Assembly (NCBI GenBank): GCA_963709355.1
Contig: CAVPVY010000005.1
Coordinates: 806,001-870,000 of the forward strand
Length of the DNA: 64,000 nt
Direction: 5' to 3'
Origin: PLOWO2-12-38-17 sp963709355
GTDB taxonomy: Bacteria > Planctomycetota > Brocadiia > Brocadiales > Brocadiaceae
Position 1 is the stretch's first letter. Each line of letters starts with the position of its first letter. Both the position numbers and the translations under genes were made by a program. The notes beneath the pieces are model-generated. The model did not search any database. It was not told where the DNA came from and was given only the letters and a program-made list of their open reading frames with translations. This document shows, in pieces, positions 9,541 to 15,199 of the stretch.

Positions 9541-10557
9541 ATGGTGAAGACTGGAATAATATTGATTTCACATGGAAGCAAATTAAACAGCGGTAACGAC
9601 GGATTGTTTAAAGTCGCTGATATGCTGCGTGCAATGAACAGGTGGGATATTGTTGAAGCGGCATTCCTGCAATTAGCAAAACCGGGTTTTGATGAGGTGG
9701 TAAAAAAAACAGTGGAGTGTGGTATAGAAAGGATTGTGGCGGTTCCTTTATTGTTATTTAAAGGTAATCATGTTTATAAAGATATACCAGAGATGTTGGA
9801 AAACGAGAAGGTAAAATATCCAAACGTAGAATTTATTTACGCCAATAACATCGGGGCTGATGAGCGTATTGCACTTATTGCGGCGGACCGTATTCATGAA
9901 GTCCTGGTAGAAAAAGATTATGGCAGCAAACCGCGCATTGAACAACCACAGGCAATTGTTGATGAAAGCTTTGATATTATTGATAAGCTGGTAGAGTTGG
10001 AGTCTGTACCAGCATTGCAACGACCAATTATACAGCGCGCCATACATGCTACCGGTGATACTGAATATGCTTATAATTTAATATTTCATCAAGATGCGGT
10101 TGACTCTGGTATTAAGGCGCTGAGGAATGGGAAGAATATTGTTACAGATGTGAATATGGTCAAATCCGGAATCAGCAAAAGCCCGGTCGAAAAATTCGGG
10201 GGAAAGATAATCTGTAAAATCGCTGATAAGTCTGTCATTGTTAAGGCAAAGAATTTACGGAAGACTAGGGCAGCAACGGCTATGCGACTGGCAACAGATG
10301 AAATGAAGGACGGCATTGTGGTTATTGGCAATGCCCCGACCGCATTGTTTGAACTTATTGACTTAATCAAAAATGGGTTGGCGCAGCCAGCCCTTGTGAT
10401 AGGAGTTCCTGTTGGTTTTGTTGGGGCAGTTGAGGCAAAGTATGCATTGAAGGACATTTCTATTCCTTACATTACCAATACAAACAGGAAGGGCGGCAGC
10501 GCTGTGGCTGTGTCCATAATTAACGCTATTATTAAACTGACGAAAGAAAGTAGATAA
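9541..10557 (+). CDS. CbiX-CbiC fusion: cobaltochelatase plus cobalt-precorrin-8 methylmutase
   Basis: 338 residues. Residues 1-125 are a short CbiX-type chelatase with catalytic His11 (ISHGSK) and a second His77 (GNHVYKDI); it inserts cobalt into sirohydrochlorin. Residues 150-338 are CbiC, with the catalytic His169 (RAIHATGD) that moves a methyl group from C11 to C12 to give cobyrinate. The two steps are far apart in the anaerobic cobalamin pathway, so the fusion is about co-expression rather than channelling. The rest of the cobalamin operon (cbiD onwards) now starts 4.6 kb downstream, after a cassette insertion. Confidence 0.9.
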   Translation: MVKTGIILISHGSKLNSGNDGLFKVADMLRAMNRWDIVEAAFLQLAKPGFDEVVKKTVECGIERIVAVPLLLFKGNHVYKDIPEMLENEKVKYPNVEFIYANNIGADERIALIAADRIHEVLVEKDYGSKPRIEQPQAIVDESFDIIDKLVELESVPALQRPIIQRAIHATGDTEYAYNLIFHQDAVDSGIKALRNGKNIVTDVNMVKSGISKSPVEKFGGKIICKIADKSVIVKAKNLRKTRAATAMRLATDEMKDGIVVIGNAPTALFELIDLIKNGLAQPALVIGVPVGFVGAVEAKYALKDISIPYITNTNRKGGSAVAVSIINAIIKLTKESR

Positions 10558-10629
10558 ATCATTTCTTCGGTTGTTTGCGGGACAGGTTTTAGTGAAATTG
10601 GCCACACCTGGGTATTTAGTAATCAACGT

Positions 10630-10687
10630 CCGGAACGACTAAGCTCATCTGCGGCGGTAAGCCGTCAGATGGAGCGCCTTGTTAGAC
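10630..10687 (-). other. attC site 1 (end of array)
   Basis: Read on the minus strand it begins with GTCTAAC, a perfect RYYYAAC R'' box (10687-10681). An imperfect hairpin follows (GCTCCATCTGACGG pairing with CCGCAGATGAGC, with extra unpaired bases). It ends near TCGTTCCGG (10638-10630). The last core box is degenerate (GTTCCGG); in the final cassette of an array these bases come from the target, so this fits a terminal site. The stop codon of the DUF2283 gene (10665-10667) lies inside it, as is common in cassettes. Confidence 0.7.
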
Positions 10688-10898
10688 GTTTTGGTTCTAT
10701 TTGTGCTTCTATCTGTTCGTAAGACAAATAAGGGAGGCTCGCCTGTTCGTGGGCATGCTCAATGGTCATTGCAACCAAATTACCCGAAGCATCTAAATCA
10801 ATGTAGATATTCTCGTTAATCTCTTTGGTTACAGCAACCTCATGGTCGGAAAACTCAACTAATGCAGTATCGGTGTCTGAAAAATATTTAATTTTCAT
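10665..10898 (-). CDS. DUF2283 family small protein, probable antitoxin
   Basis: 77 residues with the DUF2283 signature: KIKYFSDTDTALVEFSD, a beta strand with DTALVEF, then YIDLDASGNLVAMTIEHA. Proteins of this family often follow a small DUF4258/RelE-like gene and are thought to be its antitoxin. Here the start codon overlaps the stop of exactly such a gene by ATGA, supporting a toxin-antitoxin pair. The toxin is broken by an in-frame stop while this gene is intact. Its 3' end runs into attC site 1. Confidence 0.75.
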   Translation of the reverse strand: MKIKYFSDTDTALVEFSDHEVAVTKEINENIYIDLDASGNLVAMTIEHAHEQASLPYLSYEQIEAQIEPKRLTRRSI

Positions 10899-11137
10899 TT
10901 CGTCTCCCCCTTAAAACTCCTATCAAAGAAGGCATTGTGGATGGTTTCTCCGTCCTCTAAAAGGATTACTCTCAAGTATTTTCCCACTTCTTTGATAAAT
11001 TTCCACTTCCTTTTCCTTCCATCAGTCTGAACTTATGTTTTGACAGGTTTTTTGACGGTATCCAATATCAATTCTTCTTTGATAATTGCCCTATCTGGAC
11101 GCTGTTTGATGAATAAAAAGTACTGGGTACATTTCAT
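10895..11137 (-). pseudogene. DUF4258-like toxin gene with in-frame stop
   Basis: Read from the ATG at 11137, the frame gives MKCTQYFLFIKQRPDR and later KWKFIKEVGKYLRVILLEDG and HNAFFDRSFKGETK, ending in TGA that overlaps the next start. This is the profile of the small DUF4258-like partner of DUF2283. Codon 35 (11035-11033) is TAA; the frame continues without shift on both sides. The product would be cut to 34 residues and lose the conserved C-terminal half. The single nonsense codon looks recent because the rest is well preserved. Confidence 0.7.
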
Positions 11138-11168
11138 AGCGGTATTTTATCATTTTTTGATGATTACT

Positions 11169-11214
11169 GTCTAAAACATAATTTTTGCCGTGTCAGCTGG
11201 AAGAGTTGTTACAC
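11169..11214 (-). other. Possible degraded attC
   Basis: On the minus strand a box GTGTAAC (11214-11208) lies 17 bases after the stop of the 70-residue gene, and a second box-like GTTTTAGAC ends at 11169. The cassette containing that gene starts with GTTATAC (11469-11463), so an R'' of GTATAAC would be expected: one mismatch. The following cassette should start with TTAGAC to match attC 1, and TTAGAC is present. The hairpin arms are poor, so the site would be decayed or shortened. Confidence 0.35.
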
Positions 11215-11231
11215 ATAGCTTTATTTTTATG

Positions 11232-11444
11232 CTATGCAGGTATAAATTTTCTCACATAATGTTCAATATATTCAGAGGATAGTTCTGCATCCAAAATGCC
11301 TTTGTTGATTCTCTTTATATATTCCTGCTTAGGCTTATTTGTCCACCTCATATTCTTTAAGAATCGAATGAATTTTGTTTGATCGTCTGGCTCACTGAAT
11401 AGATTAAACGTAATTCCATTTTCCCCATGATAGCAGTGTTTCAT
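11232..11444 (-). CDS. Small cassette-encoded protein of unknown function
   Basis: 70 residues, MKHCYHGENGITFNLFSEPDD at the start and a basic, helical middle (KFIRFLKNMRWTNKPKQEYI). I do not recognise the family. The start codon lies 19 bases inside the cassette that begins at attC site 2, the usual position for a first cassette gene, and the stop is followed by a possible decayed attC. A purine-rich sequence (AAAGGGAGAAGAT) precedes the ATG. Given its neighbours, a role as an antitoxin or other small regulator is possible but unsupported. Confidence 0.55.
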   Translation of the reverse strand: MKHCYHGENGITFNLFSEPDDQTKFIRFLKNMRWTNKPKQEYIKRINKGILDAELSSEYIEHYVRKFIPA

Positions 11445-11462
11445 ATATCTTCTCCCTTTTGT

Positions 11463-11534
11463 GTATAACGTCGGTTGTAAGCCGCGCGGCAGCCGCCCCG
11501 GTTGTCCGCGTCGCGCTTGACAACCTGGTTAGCG
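11463..11534 (-). other. attC site 2
   Basis: On the minus strand: R'' box CGCTAAC (11534-11528), arm GGTTGTCAAGC, GC-rich centre, arm GCTTACAACC, R' box GTTATAC (11469-11463). The two arms pair with one unpaired C, the extrahelical base typical of attC recognition by IntI. The R'' box is the exact complement of the core at the start of the upstream two-gene cassette (12916-12910). It lies 4 bases after the methyltransferase stop. Confidence 0.8.
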
Positions 11535-11538
11535 TCTT

Positions 11539-12288
11539 TCACGTTTTCTTTCCTACCACCAAATCATCGTAACCACGATAGAAAGCGTCCGATGACTCTG
11601 TGATCATTACGCCACTCTGAATGAAAACCCTGGCGAATTCGGCAAGGTCATGTGTCCAATAAGTTCCATTTCCCTGACATTGGGCAACGTGTTTGTTGTG
11701 TTTGCGTATTAAGGATGCGCTCCGTAAGAGTCCTATGGTCTTGAATAATCCATTCTTGCGCAAGATCGCACGGAAAAGGTAGCGTCCCCAGTCCTTTAAG
11801 TCAAGAGGCCGCCCAATGTCGCAGGCGTAAACATGGCCTCCATTTCTCACCTGAGCACAAAGCCGCCGGATGAAGTCAACGGGGTTCGGGATAGCGTAGA
11901 TTGTATGAACGGTGACCACACCGGCAAGAGGGGGGATGTCCCAAGGATATTCGGAGAAATCAACCTGCCGTGGAATCCAGTTGCGTAGGTGTTGATTTCT
12001 GGCCTTTTCTGTCGCGATTGAGAGCATCCTTTTGTCTCTTTCCACGTGGTATACGAATACCCCGGGAAGCTCCCTGGCGAGAGGGATTGAAAGATTCCCA
12101 GTACCAGCCCCCAAATCGGCAATCGCCTCTCCAGTCTCCAAGGGCCACAAAGAAACCGTCTTCAGGCAATGGCTCAAGAGGTCTTGATAGGCCGGATTGT
12201 TCTCAGTCATTACGTCGTACCGGTCCGCATATGCAGACCAATCAACGGTAGGCATGGCCTTCTTCTTTCGCCAAGACGATGTTGGCAT
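11539..12288 (-). CDS. SAM-dependent methyltransferase, class I (cassette-encoded)
   Basis: 249 residues; a second Met at residue 12 (12255) may be the true start, because it reduces the overlap with the upstream gene from 47 to 14 bases. The SAM-binding motif ADLGAGTGNLS is near residue 57, followed by an acidic end of strand 2 (HVERDKRML) and a motif-IV region (GVVTVHTIYAIPNPVDFIRRL). The C-terminal part carries a basic helix region (RAILRKNGLFKTIGLLRSASLIRKHNK). It forms one cassette with the FeeM-like gene, so it may methylate the product of that enzyme, perhaps a carboxylate; this is inference. Base composition is G+C-richer than the chromosome around it, a sign of transfer. Confidence 0.8.
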   Translation of the reverse strand: MPTSSWRKKKAMPTVDWSAYADRYDVMTENNPAYQDLLSHCLKTVSLWPLETGEAIADLGAGTGNLSIPLARELPGVFVYHVERDKRMLSIATEKARNQHLRNWIPRQVDFSEYPWDIPPLAGVVTVHTIYAIPNPVDFIRRLCAQVRNGGHVYACDIGRPLDLKDWGRYLFRAILRKNGLFKTIGLLRSASLIRKHNKHVAQCQGNGTYWTHDLAEFARVFIQSGVMITESSDAFYRGYDDLVVGKKT

Positions 12289-12877
12289 GGCGCTGCTCGT
12301 GGAAAAAACCGAACAGACCGGGGTTATTTTGTGGGTATTGGTTGGCCTTTGACAGGTCTAGAAGTATGACGTGATGCAAATGGCCTCCAAGTAAGGGGTG
12401 GTTGAAAGACAAAGATTCTCCAGCAGGGTCGGTGAAGCCCATGGCTTCGTAGGGACGCCTTGCGCCCTTGCGAACCCAAGCCAAGAGATGCGTATGACCG
12501 TTAGCGACCGCGTCCAGCCATGCGAGTTTCCACAACCCCATTCTCACAGCCACTGCCCGGGGCGACGTTGGAACAGAATAGCGACTTACTTCTGCCAAGA
12601 CCATGCCATTGGCAATCAGCTTGCCGATTTTGAGGTACTGTTCGATCTCCAAAAAGGTCGTGCAGCGTGACACCATCCGGAGGCAACCGACAACGTTACC
12701 TTCGTTTTCCTCTATGCAGGCGTACTGTCGGGCCGTGGCGTCAAACTGGTCCACTACGCTTTCGGGGGAATTGAAACCATACTTCCTGTATCCCCTCCAG
12801 CGACATTCAAATACACCGTTTCTATTCCGATCACTCGTCACGGCGCGAAAGACCAGACCGGACAAGTCCATGTCCAC
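12242..12877 (-). CDS. FeeM-like N-acyl amino acid / acyl-homoserine lactone synthase-fold protein
   Basis: 211 residues starting at GTG (12877). The pattern RWRGYRKYGF, VVDQFD, NVVGCLRMV, LAEVSRYSV, PYEAMGF and FNHPLLGGHLHHVI is that of the FeeM/LuxI-like branch of the GNAT fold, which joins an acyl chain from acyl carrier protein to an amino acid or similar amine. The acceptor cannot be read from sequence. It is the first gene of a two-gene cassette with a methyltransferase. It is G+C-richer than the neighbouring chromosomal genes. It could also be an acyltransferase associated with exported-protein systems; I rate FeeM-like fold as likely and the product as unknown. Confidence 0.7.
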   Translation of the reverse strand: MDMDLSGLVFRAVTSDRNRNGVFECRWRGYRKYGFNSPESVVDQFDATARQYACIEENEGNVVGCLRMVSRCTTFLEIEQYLKIGKLIANGMVLAEVSRYSVPTSPRAVAVRMGLWKLAWLDAVANGHTHLLAWVRKGARRPYEAMGFTDPAGESLSFNHPLLGGHLHHVILLDLSKANQYPQNNPGLFGFFHEQRHANIVLAKEEGHAYR

Positions 12878-12909
12878 GGAATTTCGTCGGTACCATCCTG
12901 TCCTCTCCT

Positions 12910-12916
12910 CGCTAAC
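12910..12916 (-). other. Cassette start core (GTTAGCG)
   Basis: On the minus strand the core GTTAGCG lies 33 bases before the GTG of the FeeM-like gene. It is the exact complement of the R'' box CGCTAAC in attC site 2 at the other end of the same cassette, which is what site-specific cassette excision and insertion leave behind. No attC hairpin is seen to its right, so this may be the original first insertion point or a broken junction. Confidence 0.6.
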
Positions 12917-13088
12917 ATTTATTTTTATCTTTATTCTGTAAATATCGGTATTTTATTTTTTACCACATCTGTTGTCAAGCAAAGATATGTAGGGGCCAAA
13001 TCGTTTAAAATAACAAATCTATTTCTATCTTTTTAATGATCTCAAAAATCCTTATCTCTTTTTGTTGAATTTTGTTCCTTAACCCAAC
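12917..13088. other. AT-rich non-coding spacer
   Basis: No gene is visible. This very AT-rich stretch joins the last readable cassette start to the left end of repeat copy A. If the array once had an attI site it should be here, but I cannot recognise one without an integrase gene beside it. Confidence 0.4.
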
Positions 13089-13616
13089 CGAAACCGACCA
13101 GGTGACAGCCCGAAAGGGTCGTCCGTTCGAATGATTATTATCTTTACTCTACTATTGCAGGCATAATAATGTGTGAAATTACGGGTGTCAAGAGAAATAG
13201 GTTGAATTAGGCCTTCGGCGACCTTTTTGCTCCCCTTTATCAAGAGGGGCCGGGGGTGTGTTGAAGGTGTTTTTACACACCCCTTTCTCCCCTTTTTTTA
13301 GAGGGAATCTAAAATTATTGAAATTCCTGTACATTGAATTATATTGTTATCACACAAACATTATTTTATAATTGCACAACCCAAACAAGTCCGAAGAGTT
13401 TTTCATTTTGTGATTTTGTAATAGTTCACCACAGAGGCACGGAGGACGCAGAGAGATAAGTAAAAATAGGAGATTTTGTGTAATTTTCCTGTTTATTCTC
13501 TATTGCATCCTTAGTAATCGTTCGACTGAGATCACGACTAAGTCTCAGCGTTTTGGTTAGTCTTGAAAGAATTTCTATATGAGATTTGGCTATACGACAG
13601 GTACATGCGCCGCGGC
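13089..13616. repeat. Direct repeat, copy A (528 bp)
   Basis: Nearly identical to 14671-15199 (scattered single-base differences and one indel, for example GACCAGG against GACAAGG at the left end). It contains a non-coding region with an inverted CCCCTTTATCAAGAGGGG hairpin, a CACAGAGGCACGGAGGACGC element, a TCGTTCGACTGAG element found again near 45380, and the first 12-13 codons of cbiD. The copy breaks off inside cbiD and is joined to half an attC site. Together with copy B it brackets 1,054 bases of cassette DNA. Confidence 0.9.
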
Positions 13617-13638
13617 TATTCCGCGTCCGCTGGATTAG
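13579..13638 (+). pseudogene. 5' fragment of cbiD fused to cassette DNA
   Basis: The ATG and the following codons repeat the start of the real cbiD (MRFGYTTGTCAA) and then run into unrelated sequence, ending at TAG at 13636-13638. The break is at 13616/13617. It is the end of repeat copy A, not a working gene, and shows that the duplication took place after cbiD already had its present upstream region. Confidence 0.9.
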
Positions 13639-13648
13639 CTTGTTAGCC
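13617..13648 (-). other. Truncated attC site
   Basis: On the minus strand: R'' box GGCTAAC (13648-13642), then AAGCTAATCCAGCGGACGCG, the left arm of an attC, cut off where repeat copy A begins. The right arm and R' box are missing. The R'' box is the exact complement of the core GTTAGCC that begins the mazF cassette at 14292-14286, so this was the attC of that cassette. Confidence 0.65.
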
Positions 13649-13653
13649 CGCCT

Positions 13654-13977
13654 TCAGTAAATATCAAGTTGGATTTTGATCGCCTCGTTTATCCTGAGCA
13701 TATCTTCTTCTGAAATGAGACCAGTACGTTTAAACAGTCGCAATTTGCTTACAGTTGCCAACTGATCGACCATTGCCTTGCTCTCTTTACCGTCAAATAA
13801 AACCAGTGCCTCACTTGGATAAAGACGATCTGTCTTGCTAGTTAGAGGGACAACCTGAACACGATTGAGAAACTTGTTTGATGCATCGTTACTAACGATT
13901 ACGGCAGGACGTTTTTTTCTAATCTCTCAGCCAACAGAAGGATCAAAATTAACCCACCAGACTTCACCTCTTTTCAC
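13654..13977 (-). pseudogene. mazF-like toxin gene with in-frame stop
   Basis: From a GTG at 13977 the frame reads KRGEVWWVNFDPSVG, then TGA at codon 17 (13929-13927), then [14 protein letters not shown] and a full MazF/PemK-type remainder ending at TGA 13654. Both sides are in one frame, so a single base change (probably from GGA or AGA) disabled it. MazF proteins are ribosome-independent mRNA interferases; the stop removes all but the first strand. It overlaps the intact antitoxin gene by 14 bases. Confidence 0.85.
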
Positions 13978-14194
13978 GTGCTGTGTCCTTAAAAGTCATC
14001 TCTGCCCAATCCAAGGCTTCCGCTTCTCGTTTTTTGTCTTTTGACATTTGGGAGTATGCCAATTCCAGATTCGGGCGAACTACGTGCGGGCGAACCAACG
14101 CCTCAACAAATTTGCTGATTTTGCGGGAGCCAATGGTCTTATGAAGACCTTCATAAACTTCCTTATCTACGGTTATAGTCAATTTTTTTTGCAT
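13964..14194 (-). CDS. Antitoxin of a MazF-type toxin
   Basis: 76 residues. The N-terminal half (KLTITVDKEVYEGLHKTIGSRKISKFVEALVRPHV) is a ribbon-helix-helix-like DNA-binding segment; the C-terminal half is charged and probably binds the toxin. It precedes and overlaps the mazF-like gene, the classical antitoxin-first order. The toxin is broken, so this is now an orphan antitoxin. An A-rich segment with a fair ribosome-binding site (AGGAGCG) precedes the start. Confidence 0.8.
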   Translation of the reverse strand: MQKKLTITVDKEVYEGLHKTIGSRKISKFVEALVRPHVVRPNLELAYSQMSKDKKREAEALDWAEMTFKDTAREKR

Positions 14195-14285
14195 GGAAAC
14201 GCTCCTTTATATACTCATAGAATACGTATTGTTTTCAGAGATGTCAAGGCATAACTAACTAACAACACTAGGGTTAATCTTTTGG

Positions 14286-14352
14286 GGCTAACGACTGAGT
14301 TCAGCGGCTGGCACGGCTTTTTGTGCCAGTCCGCTGAAGCGCTTTGTTAGGC
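14286..14352 (-). other. attC site 3
   Basis: The clearest site of the array. On the minus strand: R'' GCCTAAC (14352-14346), arms AGCGGACTGGCAC and GTGCCAGCCGCT around an AAAAAGCC loop, then CAGTCGTTAGCC with R' box GTTAGCC (14292-14286). CTGGCAC/GTGCCAG pair perfectly and flanking pairs are interrupted by extra bases, as expected. It lies 7 bases after the stop of the Phd-like antitoxin gene and opens the mazF cassette. Confidence 0.85.
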
Positions 14353-14359
14353 GAGTTCT

Positions 14360-14554
14360 TTATAAACCTAATTTTTTAATTACTTTGTCAATTGGTATCG
14401 CAGCTTGATTTTTTGATTTTTCTTTTGCTGCTCTAAGGTCTTTTAAGTCCTCGTAATCATGCATAATTTCTTCAAGAGTCATAAACTCATCATAAGGCAA
14501 GACTACAAATTCTTTTTTACATTTCTTCTCAATTAGCTGTGGATGTAATTTCAT
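14360..14554 (-). CDS. Phd/YefM-type antitoxin
   Basis: 64 residues; FVVLPYDEFMTLEEIMHDYEDLKDLRAAKE is the typical helix of the Phd/YefM-RelB group that wraps around a RelE/ParE toxin. The gene starts 5 bases after the stop of a relE remnant, so the order is toxin first, as in higBA-like pairs. The toxin has lost its 5' part, leaving another orphan antitoxin. The stop lies next to attC site 3. Confidence 0.75.
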   Translation of the reverse strand: MKLHPQLIEKKCKKEFVVLPYDEFMTLEEIMHDYEDLKDLRAAKEKSKNQAAIPIDKVIKKLGL

Positions 14555-14559
14555 ATTTT

Positions 14560-14670
14560 TTACCTCTTCTTATAGGCTTCTTTTCTATGTTTAATCCTAT
14601 GGATAATTATTTCCAGTCCTTCAATTTCAAATAGTATCCGGTAGTCGCCAATCCTCAATCTGTATTCTGT
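14560..14670 (-). pseudogene. relE/parE toxin, 3' fragment
   Basis: The last 36 codons of a RelE/ParE toxin remain (EYRLRIGDYRILFEIEG, then HRIKHRKEAYKKR and TAA at 14562-14560). These carry the conserved YRLRIGDYRI strand and the basic C-terminus. The 5' half is replaced by repeat copy B, whose left edge is at 14671. No start codon is available in frame through the repeat, where a TAG soon follows. Confidence 0.8.
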
Positions 14671-15199
14671 CGAAACCGACAAGGTGACAGCCCGAAAGGG
14701 TCGTCCGTTCGAATGATTATTATCTTTATTCTACTATTGCAGGCGTAATAATGTGTGAAATTACGGGTGTCAAGAGAAATAGGTTGAATTAGGCCTTCGG
14801 CGACCTTCTTGCTCCCCTTTATCAAGAGGGGCCGGGGGTGTGTTGAAGGTATTTTTACACACCCCCTTTCTCCCCTCTTTTTAGAGGGAATCTAAAATTA
14901 TTGAAATTCCTGTACATTGAATTATATTGTTATCACACAAACATTATTTTATAATTGCACAACCCGAACAAGTCCGAAGAGTTTTTCATTTTGTGATTTT
15001 GTAATAGTTCACCACAGAGGCACGGAGGACGCAGAGAGATAAGTAAAAATAGGAGATTTTGTGTAATTTTCCTGTTTATTCTCTATTGCATCCTTAGTAA
15101 TCGTTCGACTGAGATCATGACGAAGTCTTAGCGTTTTGGTTAGTCTTGAAAGAATTTCTATATGAGATTTGGCTATACGACAGGTACATGCGCCGCGGC
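14671..15199. repeat. Direct repeat, copy B (529 bp)
   Basis: Second copy of the repeat at 13089-13616. This copy runs on into the complete cbiD gene and is therefore probably the native one: 491 bases of upstream region plus the first 38 bases of cbiD. The promoter for cbiDE-cbiL should lie here, since the link to cbiC is broken. Its left edge cuts the relE gene. No other gene is visible in 14671-15161. Confidence 0.9.

Larger units (their letters stand above)
10630..14670 (-). mobile_element. Integron-type gene-cassette array without integrase (CALIN-like)
   Basis: The segment carries three complete attC-like sites (10630, 11463, 14286), one truncated attC (13617) and small genes, nearly all on the minus strand with an attC at the 3' end, as in integron cassettes. 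Core sequences are consistent within cassettes: the two-gene cassette starts with GTTAGCG (minus, at 12916-12910) and its attC at 11463 has the complement CGCTAAC as R''. The mazF cassette starts GTTAGCC and its truncated attC has GGCTAAC. No integrase gene is present in the window. The array interrupts the cobalamin operon between cbiC and cbiD. A 528-bp repeat copy (13089-13616) lies inside it. Several genes are visibly richer in G+C than the surrounding chromosome. Confidence 0.75.

Noticed and set aside
13927..13929. TGA in mazF as a selenocysteine codon
   Set aside because: MazF does not use selenocysteine and no SECIS-like hairpin follows; a nonsense mutation is simpler.
10558..14670. 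An integron integrase gene
   Set aside because: No tyrosine recombinase frame is present on either strand in this stretch; the array lacks its own integrase here.
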